A stretch of DNA of 64,000 bases, from assembly GCF_014884965.1 (NCBI RefSeq), contig NZ_JABTBO010000004.1, forward strand, positions 1-64,000, given 5' to 3'. Below the pieces are notes generated by a model, which was not told the DNA's origin, searched no databases, and saw only the letters and a list, made by a program, of their open reading frames with translations. This DNA comes from Spirabiliibacterium mucosae. Its GTDB lineage: Bacteria > Pseudomonadota > Gammaproteobacteria > Enterobacterales > Pasteurellaceae. Positions 30,339-38,462 of the stretch are shown here, piece by piece (position 1 is the stretch's first letter; each line of letters begins with the position of its first letter). The translations under genes and the position numbers were made by a program.

Positions 30339-31063
30339 TTTTGGATAACATCCTGCATTTTAGTCATCCTCTGGCTAAATTGGAGAAGCAACGCCTGAAA
30401 TTGTGTCAATCCAAAACATTGCCAGATAGCCTTTACCCGTTGTTGAGTACAAAAATTGCGACTATTGATAGCCCACTTGAGCAGTTGCATTATCTTGTGA
30501 TCGATTTTGAAACAACGGGATTAAATTCGATGATCGATAATATCCTCAGTGTGGCGGCTGTACCCATTGATCATTTTCAAATTAAACTCTCTCACGCCTT
30601 CCACTACTATGTGGCTGAAACACAAGTGAAAGAAGATACGGCAATCATTAATCACATCGTGCCTCAAATGCTAGACGGTGCCCGCATTCTTGATGACGTG
30701 ATGCATCAGCTTTTTAAACTGATGTGCGGCAGGGTTATTATTGCTCATGGCGCTATGATTGAAAAACGTTTTATTCTTCACTATTTGGCTGCACGCTATA
30801 ATATATCTTCATTGCCTATTATCTGGCTAGATACATTAAAACTTGAGCGTTCATTTATCAATAAATATCGTGGCAGTATGAATGAAGATTTTCAGTTGTC
30901 TTCCGTCCGTAAAACATATGATTTGCCAGATTATATTACTCACAATGCTTTAATCGACTCCATTGCCACAGCAGAGCTTTTTTTGGCACAGGTGAATTAT
31001 TTATTTGGCGAGGATAAGAAAACATTAGGCGAGGTTTACAAACGTTCTTCAACCGCACTTTAA
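30335..31063 (+). CDS. DnaQ-like 3'-5' exonuclease
   Basis: A 242-residue DEDDh-family exonuclease. ExoI is VIDFETTGLNS (about residues 53-63), and ExoIII contains HNALIDSIATAE with the catalytic His and Asp, so it should be active. About 50 extra residues precede the exonuclease fold. It is translationally coupled to the CBS/DUF294 nucleotidyltransferase, a pairing often seen next to sodium/solute symporter genes in gammaproteobacteria. Its role is unknown and need not be in DNA replication. Its stop codon lies in an uptake sequence. Confidence 0.85.
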   Translation: MILDNILHFSHPLAKLEKQRLKLCQSKTLPDSLYPLLSTKIATIDSPLEQLHYLVIDFETTGLNSMIDNILSVAAVPIDHFQIKLSHAFHYYVAETQVKEDTAIINHIVPQMLDGARILDDVMHQLFKLMCGRVIIAHGAMIEKRFILHYLAARYNISSLPIIWLDTLKLERSFINKYRGSMNEDFQLSSVRKTYDLPDYITHNALIDSIATAELFLAQVNYLFGEDKKTLGEVYKRSSTAL

Positions 31064-31094
31064 AAATAGCAAGCTGCAAAGCAGCTTGCTATTT
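31064..31094. terminator. Bidirectional terminator
   Basis: A perfect 14-bp stem, AAATAGCAAGCTGC (31064-31077) with GCAGCTTGCTATTT (31081-31094), encloses an AAA loop. It separates the exonuclease gene from the convergent symporter gene. Confidence 0.9.
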
Positions 31095-31104
31095 GCGATG
31101 AGCG

Positions 31105-32777
31105 TTAATGGAATGCATTCAATCTTTGTTTTGCAAAGGTATACAGGAAGTACAATACCGTGGCTGCCGCGAAACAGTAGTAGCCAATCCAGACGGCTGT
31201 CATCACGTTATTTGCCATGAAGATATACATGGTCAATGACAACAAAGTGATGATCAATGAGACAGGTTTAACATAGGCCCAAGGCTCAATATCCACTTGT
31301 TTGGTATAAACTTCCTCATAAGGTGTTTCCATCGGTTTGAAGTGACCGATTAACAGCATCACAGCAATGTTAATCACAAATAAAATGCCGACAAGATGGA
31401 AGAAGTGAATATCTAATTTCAAAATGAAATTACACAAGATATAAGCGGCCATACCAAAAATTAAACCAAATTTAGCGGCAATTGGTGGCACGCGTTTGGT
31501 CAGCAAGCCAATAATCACGACACTTAAAATTGGGGCATTAAACACACCTTGAAGTTGTTGGATAAGATAAAACAATCCATCTGGCGCATTGGCTACAAGC
31601 GGGGCAACAATCATTGCAGTGATGGCCAAGACTATCCCGACAATTTTGCCCACGTTGACCAATTTGGTGTCACTGGCATTTGGATTAATTTGTGCTTTAT
31701 ACACATTGCGAGAAAACAAGGTGACGGAGGAGTTCAGCGCACTGTTAAAGGTGGATAACACCGCCCCCACAACAACAGCCGCGAAGAAGCCAACCAACGC
31801 ATCAGGCAAGACAAGGTGAACCAGATTTGGGTACGCTTGGTCAGGGATATCCAATTTCCCTTGGAAAATATGATAAGCAACAATCCCTGGCAGGATGATC
31901 AAAAGCGGCCCTAATAATTTCAAGAAGGCACACAACAGCACCCCTTTTTGCCCTTCTTTTAGACTTTTAGCGCCCAGAGCGCGTTGAATAATGGACTGGT
32001 TTGTACACCAAAAGAACATATTCGAGACAATCAGGCCAGTAAAGAGGGTGGAGAAAGGCACAACGGAGTCAGCGTCACCAATGGAGTTGAAATGTTCAGG
32101 ATTGGCGTGATAAACCTCTTTAAGCCCTTGCCATGCATTGCCATCACCCACATAACTCAAGCCAAGGTAAGTGACCAAGATCCCGCCAACCAATAAGCCA
32201 ACACCGTTGATGGTATCGGATACTGCAACGGCTTTTAAACCGCCGAAAATGGCGTAAATTGAGCCAAGGATGCCCACGCCCCAAACAATAAACCAAAGTG
32301 ATGTGGTTTTATCAACGCCGAACACTTCAGAGACTTGAAACAAGCTTTCCAGCGCCAAAGCCCCTGTGTAAAGCACAATCGGCAGCAATGAAATGACATA
32401 ACAGCCTAAGAACAAGAGCGAGGTGATTAACAGCGTACCTTTATCGAAACGCTTTTCGAGAAATTCAGGAATCGTGGCAATCCCCAATTTCAGATATTTA
32501 GGCAAAAGTAAAAGGCAAAAAGTGCAATCGTAATCGCCGCCATCACCTCCCAGGCCATCACGATAAATCCAGAGCGGTAAGAGAGGCCGTTTAGCCCCAC
32601 AAGATGTTCAGTTGAAAGGTTTGTGAGCATCATTGAGCCTGCAATAAAGATTGCAGTCAGTGAGCGCCCAGCCAGATAATAACCCTCGGAATGAGTCAGA
32701 TCATCTTTGTGCGTGTACCACCATGCTAAAATTGCCACAAAGGCCGTGAAGCCTATAAACGAAATAAATGCCAACAT
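31105..32777 (-). CDS. Sodium/solute symporter (SSS/SGLT type), likely for inositol, one frameshift
   Basis: Inner-membrane Na+-coupled importer of the SLC5 family, about 557 residues with many membrane segments. The start at 32777 (MLAFISFIGFTAFVAILAWW) follows AAGGAG. The family features GYYLAGRSLT, TNLSTEHLVGLNG and TIPEFLEKRF are present. As read, the frame breaks after about 95 residues. One extra base in the four-A run at 32504-32507 gives FAFYFLPKYLKLGIATIPEF and restores it. The operator-like palindrome upstream matches the two in the iol intergenic region, so I infer myo-inositol as the substrate. Confidence 0.88.
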
Positions 32778-32856
32778 ACCAGCTCCTTTTTGATTAAAAC
32801 AACACGATTTACATTTCAATCAATAAGATCAAAATTGTTTCATCTTTGTTCTAATA

Positions 32857-32872
32857 TGAAATATACGTTTCA
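32857..32872. promoter_or_regulatory. Palindrome C, candidate inositol-regulator operator
   Basis: TGAAATATACGTTTCA lies 80 bp upstream of the symporter start. It belongs to the same palindrome family as the two sites between iolD and iolC. Confidence 0.5.
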
Positions 32873-32947
32873 AAAATAATGTTGTAAATATGCAATGTGT
32901 TATTTTGCTAGCGAGATCAAATTTTTAGTCACAGTGATGCACTGCCC

Positions 32948-32973
32948 AAAACCGCACTTTAAAGTGCGGTTTT
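32948..32973. terminator. Perfect uptake-sequence palindrome
   Basis: Two uptake sequences lie head to head with no spacer, giving the palindrome AAAACCGCACTTT then AAAGTGCGGTTTT. It overlaps the stop of the oxidoreductase gene and is followed on the minus strand by T residues, so it should terminate that gene. Confidence 0.8.
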
Positions 32974-33566
32974 TAGATCTGATTCAGGCGCGTTTCGGTG
33001 AGGTGGTGGGCGGTGGTGAGGTAGTCACTCAAGGTGGTGCGGCTGACGAGGTGGATGTCGTCGAAGACGTGGTGGGTGATGTCGCTGATGCCGCAGAAGT
33101 TGAAAAGGCCGTCGGCGAGCATGTCGCGGATGGATTTGTCAAAGCCAAAGCCTTTGTATTCTTGCCAGTTGCTGCCGATGGTGATGAATTGGTGCAGCCG
33201 TTTGCCGCGCAACAGCCCTTGGGATTCGCCGTTGACGGTTTGATAGGCAAAGCCGAAGGTTAAAGTGCGGTCGAGGTAGCCTTTCAAAATGGCGGGGAAG
33301 CCCATCCACCACAGTGGGTAGATTAAGGTGATCAAATCCGCTTGGCGGATGAGCGCGTGCTCGTAGGCGATGGCGTCGTCGATTTTGCCTTGGTAGCTTG
33401 CCGAAAGCTCTTCCCAAGAAAGCACGGGGTTGAACAGCATGGCGTGCAGGTCCCGCACCACGGGTGCCCAACCGCACTTTTTGCTCGCCTCCACCACTTG
33501 CGCGAGGATCGCGTGGTTGAAACTGTCAGGATTGGGGTGAGCGATGATGATTAAATGTTGTTTCAT
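32973..33566 (-). CDS. Flavodoxin-fold NAD(P)H oxidoreductase
   Basis: A 197-residue cytoplasmic FMN or FAD enzyme of the flavodoxin-like (PF02525) quinone reductase family, related to MdaB and KefF/KefG. The FMN-binding start is IIIAHPNPDSFNHAI, and the conserved YPLWWMGFPAILKGYLDR motif is at about residues 83-100. No kef antiporter gene is adjacent, so a free-standing quinone or nitro-compound reductase is likelier than a transporter subunit. Its start overlaps the nfeD stop by four bases. Confidence 0.85.
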   Translation of the reverse strand: MKQHLIIIAHPNPDSFNHAILAQVVEASKKCGWAPVVRDLHAMLFNPVLSWEELSASYQGKIDDAIAYEHALIRQADLITLIYPLWWMGFPAILKGYLDRTLTFGFAYQTVNGESQGLLRGKRLHQFITIGSNWQEYKGFGFDKSIRDMLADGLFNFCGISDITHHVFDDIHLVSRTTLSDYLTTAHHLTETRLNQI

Positions 33567-34009
33567 GCCACTTTCTCAACACAAAGGGTGATGCCTTGCA
33601 CGGCGATGACTTTCACGTTGTCGCCGATGCGTAATTGTTGGCCTTGAATGCGCCAGGTGGTGTCGCCAAATTGCCCGCGGCCAATGCCGCTGTCGGCAAA
33701 GGCCAGCACGCGACCGGTTTGCCCGATCATCGCCACGCCACGCTGGTTGAGCTCGTTGTGGCTGTCGTCGGCTTGGTCTTTTTGATGCTGCACGCGCCAC
33801 CACACCATGCTGCAGGCGATCGCGATGCAGGCAAACAGCACCCAGCTTAGCGTGACAGACAACGGTAAAAGTACGGTCAACAGCGCCATCACCAGCCCTG
33901 CCAGGCCAAACCACAGCAAGAAGATGCCAGGCAGCAGCAGCTCGCCGATGAGCAAAATAAAGCCCAAAATCAGCCACTGCCACATGCCCCAATCGCTAAG
34001 CCACGCCAT
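33563..34009 (-). CDS. NfeD-like membrane protein
   Basis: A 148-residue membrane protein with hydrophobic segments in its first half (about residues 10-75). A C-terminal OB-fold of about 65 residues contains GQTGRVLAFADSGIGRGQFGDTTWRI. This is the short NfeD form encoded beside SPFH proteins, whose assembly or stability it is thought to support. It follows qmcA by eight bases in the same operon. Confidence 0.88.
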   Translation of the reverse strand: MAWLSDWGMWQWLILGFILLIGELLLPGIFLLWFGLAGLVMALLTVLLPLSVTLSWVLFACIAIACSMVWWRVQHQKDQADDSHNELNQRGVAMIGQTGRVLAFADSGIGRGQFGDTTWRIQGQQLRIGDNVKVIAVQGITLCVEKVA

Positions 34010-34017
34010 AATGCCCC

Positions 34018-34938
34018 CTAATCTTTTTGTGTTTTCAACAATTCGGCGATGCCGGCGATGGAGCCAATTAAATTGCCCGCCTCAAGCGGCATCAGCACCA
34101 CTTTGCTGTTGTCGGCTTGGCCAATTTTTTGCAGCGCTTCGGTGTAGCGTTGCGCCACAAAGTAGTTGATGGCATTAGTGTTGCCTTGGGCGATGGCGTC
34201 AGACACCATTTTGGTGGCACGCGCCTCGGCTTGTGCTTCCCGCTCACGCGCTTCGGCTTTTAAGAAAGCCTCTTGACGTTCCCCTTCGGCTTGCAAAATG
34301 CGTGATTGTTTGTCCCCTTCGGCGCGCAATATTGCCGCTTGGCGAATCCCTTCGGCCTCAAGCACCTCGGCGCGTTTGTTACGCTCGGCTTTCATTTGCG
34401 CATTCATCGAATCAATCAGCTCGCGCGGTGGGCGCACGTCGCGGATTTCAATCCGCGTAACCTTCACGCCCCACGGGTTGGTGGCTTCATCGACAATCAT
34501 CAGCAAGCGCGAGTTGATGGAATCACGCTGGGAGAGCATTTCATCAAGCTCCATTGAGCCGAGCACGGTGCGGATATTGGTCAAGGTGAGATTGACAATC
34601 GCCTGCTCAAGATTATTTACCTCATAGGCGGCGTTGCGCGCGTCAATCACCTGCACAAAGCAGACCGCGTCGATCGACACATTGGCGTTGTCTTTGGAGA
34701 TCACCTCTTGAGAGGGAATGTCGATCACCTGCTCCATCATATTAATTTTGCGCCCCACGCGGTCGATAAACGGCACAATAAAATTCAAACCAGGCGTGAG
34801 CGTGCGGGTGTAGCGCCCAAAGCGTTCAATCGTCCAGTGGTAGCCTTGTGGCACCGTTTTGAGGCTGGAGAACAGGGTGACGACCACCAGCATGATAAAA
34901 AAGATCACCGCCACCGGCAGGGTATCGAGAAATTCCAT
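34018..34938 (-). CDS. qmcA: SPFH/Band 7 membrane protein
   Basis: Stomatin-like protein anchored by one N-terminal segment (about residues 8-25), with the Band 7 domain next ([21 protein letters not shown]) and a long helical, Glu/Arg/Ala-rich region (about 200-260) that oligomerises. Such proteins organise membrane microdomains and modulate membrane proteases. I start at the ATG at 34938, six bases after GGAG. The 306-residue length is normal. Paired with nfeD downstream. Confidence 0.92.
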   Translation of the reverse strand: MEFLDTLPVAVIFFIMLVVVTLFSSLKTVPQGYHWTIERFGRYTRTLTPGLNFIVPFIDRVGRKINMMEQVIDIPSQEVISKDNANVSIDAVCFVQVIDARNAAYEVNNLEQAIVNLTLTNIRTVLGSMELDEMLSQRDSINSRLLMIVDEATNPWGVKVTRIEIRDVRPPRELIDSMNAQMKAERNKRAEVLEAEGIRQAAILRAEGDKQSRILQAEGERQEAFLKAEAREREAQAEARATKMVSDAIAQGNTNAINYFVAQRYTEALQKIGQADNSKVVLMPLEAGNLIGSIAGIAELLKTQKD

Positions 34939-34952
34939 AGCAAACTCCACAG

Positions 34953-36395
34953 TTAAATCACCTCTTGATGATAATCATAACCCGCGCCGTTTGCAATAAA
35001 ATGCAAAGTGCGGTTGATGCAACTTGGCTCGTCTTCATCGTGGTGAGAGACAAAAATCAGCTGCGTTTGGCTGTTGTCGATCAACTGCTCGATAAAGGTC
35101 AGCACCAAATGGCGGTTGAGCGCATCGAGGCCCATCAGCGGCTCGTCTAAAATCAGCACGGGTGGGTGCTTGACCATTGCGCGGGCGATGAGCAGCAATC
35201 GCTGCTGGCCAAATGAGAGGCTTTTAAACGGCTTGTTGGCCAGCGCGCTGAGGTTGAGCCGCGCTAGCCACTGCTGAGCGCGCAAGCGCGTGGCGTCATC
35301 AACATGTTGGTAAACGCCAATGGAGTCAAAAAAGCCCGAGATAATCACATCCAACGCGCAGCAGTTGACGCGGTAATCAAGATGCAATTGGTTAGATACG
35401 TAGCCGATGTGTTGTTTGATTTCCCACACCGTTTCACCACTGCCGCGCTGGCGGCCAAAAATATGCACATGGTTGTTGAACGCCTGTGGATGATCACCTG
35501 TAATCAGTGAAAGCAGAGTGGATTTGCCGCAGCCATTGCCGCCTTTAATCCACCAGTGCTCGCCCTTTTTCACCTGCCATGAGAGCTGATTTAAAATCAC
35601 CTTATCGCCAAATTGCACGCGCACATCTTTGAGATCAAACAGCACTTCGCAACCCAGGGGCGCTGGCGGGTTTAGCGGGGCAGGGATGGCTTGATGGGTT
35701 GCCGTTTCGGCATAACACAGTTGCTGGAAAATCGGATTTTGCTGAATCTGTGAAAACGGCGCTTGCAGCACTTGGTGGCAGTGGCTGAGCAGCGTGATAC
35801 TGTGCGCTTCGGCTGGGATGTCGTGCAAACGGTTGAGAATCAGCACCACGCAGCGTGATTGGCTCAGTTGCGCCATCAACGCTTGCCAATCACGTTGCGC
35901 TTGTTGGTCGAGCCCCTCGAAGGGCTCGTCGAGGATCACTAAATCAGGTTCATCGAGCAGACATTGTGCCAGCAGCACTTTGCGCGCTTCGCCGGTGGAA
36001 AGTAGCTTGAATGGACGCGCTAAAAGTGTGGAGATATTGAGCTGTTGCGCCACCGTGTGCAGTGCGGCGTGATGGGCGCGGCCATTGAGGATAATCTCTT
36101 GCGCGCTTGGGCCAAAATCGTCAGGTGAGCGGGTGTCGTCGTTGAGCTCGTGGGCAATGCGCTCAATCAGCTTTTGGTGCGTGCGCAATGACAGCAGTGC
36201 AGGGCGTTGAAAGCGGTTTTCATACTCGCCGCGCGCGCAAGGCTGATGCTGGCTGATAAACTGCGCCAAGGTGCTTTTGCCCGAGCCATTGTGGCCCACA
36301 ATCACACCAAAGTGCGGTGTGCTTAGGCTAAATTGGTCAATGTGCAGCGCGCGCGAGGGCGCGATTTTAATCTCAGCGTTGCAAAGGCGTAACAT
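34953..36395 (-). CDS. modF: Tandem ABC ATPase ModF
   Basis: A cytoplasmic protein with two ABC ATPase domains and no membrane part, 480 residues. Walker A motifs are GHNGSGKST (about residue 34) and GGNGCGKST (about 285). Signature and Walker B motifs are [13 protein letters not shown]...LVILDEP and [15 protein letters not shown]...VLILDEP. This is the E. coli ModF (PhrA) layout, linked by neighbourhood in other species to molybdate transport. No mod genes are here, so the actual role is unclear. It precedes qmcA by 15 bases. Confidence 0.88.
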   Translation of the reverse strand: MLRLCNAEIKIAPSRALHIDQFSLSTPHFGVIVGHNGSGKSTLAQFISQHQPCARGEYENRFQRPALLSLRTHQKLIERIAHELNDDTRSPDDFGPSAQEIILNGRAHHAALHTVAQQLNISTLLARPFKLLSTGEARKVLLAQCLLDEPDLVILDEPFEGLDQQAQRDWQALMAQLSQSRCVVLILNRLHDIPAEAHSITLLSHCHQVLQAPFSQIQQNPIFQQLCYAETATHQAIPAPLNPPAPLGCEVLFDLKDVRVQFGDKVILNQLSWQVKKGEHWWIKGGNGCGKSTLLSLITGDHPQAFNNHVHIFGRQRGSGETVWEIKQHIGYVSNQLHLDYRVNCCALDVIISGFFDSIGVYQHVDDATRLRAQQWLARLNLSALANKPFKSLSFGQQRLLLIARAMVKHPPVLILDEPLMGLDALNRHLVLTFIEQLIDNSQTQLIFVSHHDEDEPSCINRTLHFIANGAGYDYHQEVI

Positions 36396-36406
36396 AATCC
36401 TCCCAT

Positions 36407-36431
36407 AAAAAAAGCGAACGCAAGGTTCGCT
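36407..36431 (-). terminator. sstT terminator
   Basis: AGCGAAC (36413-36419) and GTTCGCT (36425-36431) enclose GCAAG. On the minus strand seven T residues follow the stem, directly after sstT. Confidence 0.85.
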
Positions 36432-36439
36432 TTCGGTTA

Positions 36440-37696
36440 TTAGTTGGCTTTGTTGCGCTCGCCGATGTCGGCGGCGGCGGTGAACACCACGTCGGTGGAG
36501 GAGTTCAGCGCGGTTTCGGCGGAGTCTTGAATCACCCCGATGATAAAGCCCACGCCGATCACTTGCGCGGCGATGTCGTTGGAGATGCCAAACAAGCTAC
36601 ATGCCAGCGGGATCAACAGCAGTGAGCCGCCCGCCACACCCGAGGCGCCGCAGGCGCAGATGCTGGCTACCACGCTCAATAAAAGTGCGGTGGTGAAGCT
36701 CACCTCAACCCCGAGGGTGTTCACCGCGGCCAGCGTTAAAATGGTCACAGTGATCGCAGCACCCGCCATGTTGATTGACGCCCCCAGCGGGATAGAAACC
36801 GAGTACGTTTCTTCATCGAGGTTCAAGCGCTTACACAGGTTGATGTTCACCGGGATATTGGCCGCTGAGCTGCGGGTGAAAAAGGCGGTCAAGCCACTTT
36901 CACGAATGCACACCCAAATGAGCGGGAACGGGTTTTGGCGCGTTTTCCAAAACACCAAAATTGGGTTGACGACAAAGGCGACGAACAGCATGGCGCCGAC
37001 TAGCACCCCAATCAAGCGCGCGTAAGTATTGAGCTCGCTCAAGCCTTGTGAGGCAATGGAGGCGGCCACCAAGCCGAACACCCCAAATGGCGCAAAGGCA
37101 ATCACCACTTTCACGATCATCGACACCGCCTCGGCCAGCTCGTGGATAAAGCGTTTGGTGGATTCACTGGCGTGGCGCAGTGCAAAGCCAAGCCCGATCG
37201 CCCAGGCCAAAATGCCGATGTAATTGGCGTTGAACAGCGCTTTGACTGGGTTGTCGACAATGTTCATTAACACGCTCATGATAACCTCAGTGACATTTTG
37301 TGGCGGGCTGAGCTCGGCATCAGTGGTCACCAGCGAGAGCGTGGTTGGAAAGAGGTAACTGGCGATGACCGCCACCAGTGCCGCCAAAAACGTGCCGATC
37401 AAATACAACACAATGATCGATTTCATGGTTTTGCCGCTGTGGTCGCTGTCGCTTTTCTTTTTATTGCTGATGGCCGAAAGCACCAGCACAAAAATCAAAA
37501 TAGGCGCAATTGAGCGCAAAGCGCGCACAAAAAGCTCACCTAACACGCCAACACTGTTGGCTAAATTAAACCCAAGGGTTGGCTCAAGTGGCGCGCTGAT
37601 GAGGGCAACCAGCAGCCCCAGCACCAAGCCCACGGCGATTTTGGCAATTAAACTGCCTTGAAATAAAAGTGCGGTTAGTCGATTTGAGTTACTCAT
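36440..37696 (-). CDS. sstT: Serine/threonine:Na+ symporter
   Basis: Inner-membrane Na+-coupled importer of serine and threonine in the dicarboxylate/amino acid:cation symporter family, 418 residues. Diagnostic segments are [20 protein letters not shown] with the Ser-rich re-entrant loop, [19 protein letters not shown], and [17 protein letters not shown] near the end. It is a single gene with a terminator, and an uptake sequence lies near its start. Confidence 0.95.
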   Translation of the reverse strand: MSNSNRLTALLFQGSLIAKIAVGLVLGLLVALISAPLEPTLGFNLANSVGVLGELFVRALRSIAPILIFVLVLSAISNKKKSDSDHSGKTMKSIIVLYLIGTFLAALVAVIASYLFPTTLSLVTTDAELSPPQNVTEVIMSVLMNIVDNPVKALFNANYIGILAWAIGLGFALRHASESTKRFIHELAEAVSMIVKVVIAFAPFGVFGLVAASIASQGLSELNTYARLIGVLVGAMLFVAFVVNPILVFWKTRQNPFPLIWVCIRESGLTAFFTRSSAANIPVNINLCKRLNLDEETYSVSIPLGASINMAGAAITVTILTLAAVNTLGVEVSFTTALLLSVVASICACGASGVAGGSLLLIPLACSLFGISNDIAAQVIGVGFIIGVIQDSAETALNSSTDVVFTAAADIGERNKAN

Positions 37697-37873
37697 AATT
37701 CATTGTAATTGTGATGTGAAAATTCAGCTTTGGCGTGCAAAGCTCCCTATGCTGAAAGATTACCCGAAAATGGCCATAATGCAAAACAAAAAGTGCGAAA
37801 TTGGCTAAATCTTCAAAGGGTTATCTGCTTATGGCAGGCATGGTTAAAAAAAGATCAAAAAAACGCTTGCGTA

Positions 37874-37889
37874 TTGTATAAAAACACAG
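37874..37889 (+). promoter_or_regulatory. LexA (SOS) box 1
   Basis: TTGTATAAAAACACAG matches the CTGT-N8-ACAG LexA operator except for the first base. It is 64 bp upstream of the UmuD-like start and 25 bp centre to centre from the second box. Confidence 0.7.
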
Positions 37890-37898
37890 TATAAATAC

Positions 37899-37914
37899 CT
37901 GTATAAAAAAACAG
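37899..37914 (+). promoter_or_regulatory. LexA (SOS) box 2
   Basis: CTGTATAAAAAAACAG is a perfect CTGT-N8-ACAG LexA operator, 23 bp upstream of the UmuD-like ATG. Two boxes in tandem predict tight SOS control. Confidence 0.85.
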
Positions 37915-37937
37915 TAAAGCTGTTGCAAGGAGTGACG

Positions 37938-38360
37938 ATGAAAATGATGACCAGCCCAAGCCCGCGTGCGTATAGCTATCAACCAATGCCGCTGTGCTAC
38001 GACAAAGACGCGCAAAGTGCGGTGCAATATAAATTGGATTTGAACATGTATTGTATTAAAAAGCCGCAAGAAACCTTCTTTATGCATGTCAGCAACACCA
38101 ACCTCACCGCCTGGGGCATTGAGGCCGGCGACGTGCTGGTGGTGGAGCGCAGCAGCGCGGTGAACAAGGGCGATTTGGTGGTGATTGCGCGCGCCGGCCA
38201 ACTTAGCGTGTTTGAAGTGTTCGCCACGCCACCCGCTGGCTGGGTGCTGTTCCCGCTCGATTCGACCCAATCATGCTTGCAAGTGGCGTCATTAAACGAG
38301 GTGGATCTGCAAGGGGTGGTGACCAACACCATTCACCAAGTGCGCCGCCGTGCCGCGTGA
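37938..38360 (+). CDS. UmuD-like S24-family protein lacking the catalytic dyad
   Basis: A 140-residue relative of UmuD. The stretch from LDLNMYCIKKPQETFFMHVS through GIEAGDVLVVER and NKGDLVVIA follows the UmuD core closely. However, the catalytic Ser of SGDSM is replaced (SNTNL), and the Lys of FTVKKL is replaced (LSVFEVF), so self-cleavage is not expected. No Cys-Gly cleavage pair is seen near the N-terminus. The start at 37938 follows AAGGAG by five bases. No umuC gene is beside it. Two LexA boxes show SOS control. It may act as a pre-processed UmuD'-like regulator of a polymerase or of another SOS protein. Confidence 0.8.
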   Translation: MKMMTSPSPRAYSYQPMPLCYDKDAQSAVQYKLDLNMYCIKKPQETFFMHVSNTNLTAWGIEAGDVLVVERSSAVNKGDLVVIARAGQLSVFEVFATPPAGWVLFPLDSTQSCLQVASLNEVDLQGVVTNTIHQVRRRAA

Positions 38361-38371
38361 GAATAAAGTGT

Positions 38372-38407
38372 AAAGTGCGGTCAAACAAAGTCAAAAAACC
38401 GCACTTT
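38372..38407. repeat. Inverted pair of uptake sequences
   Basis: AAAGTGCGGT (38372-38381) and ACCGCACTTT (38398-38407) can pair around 16 bases, just after the UmuD-like gene. There is no T run beyond the stem, so termination would be weak. Confidence 0.7.
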
Positions 38408-38462
38408 GGTGTTAAAGCTATGTTATAATGACGCCATTTCAACCGCACTTTATGGCAATTTT

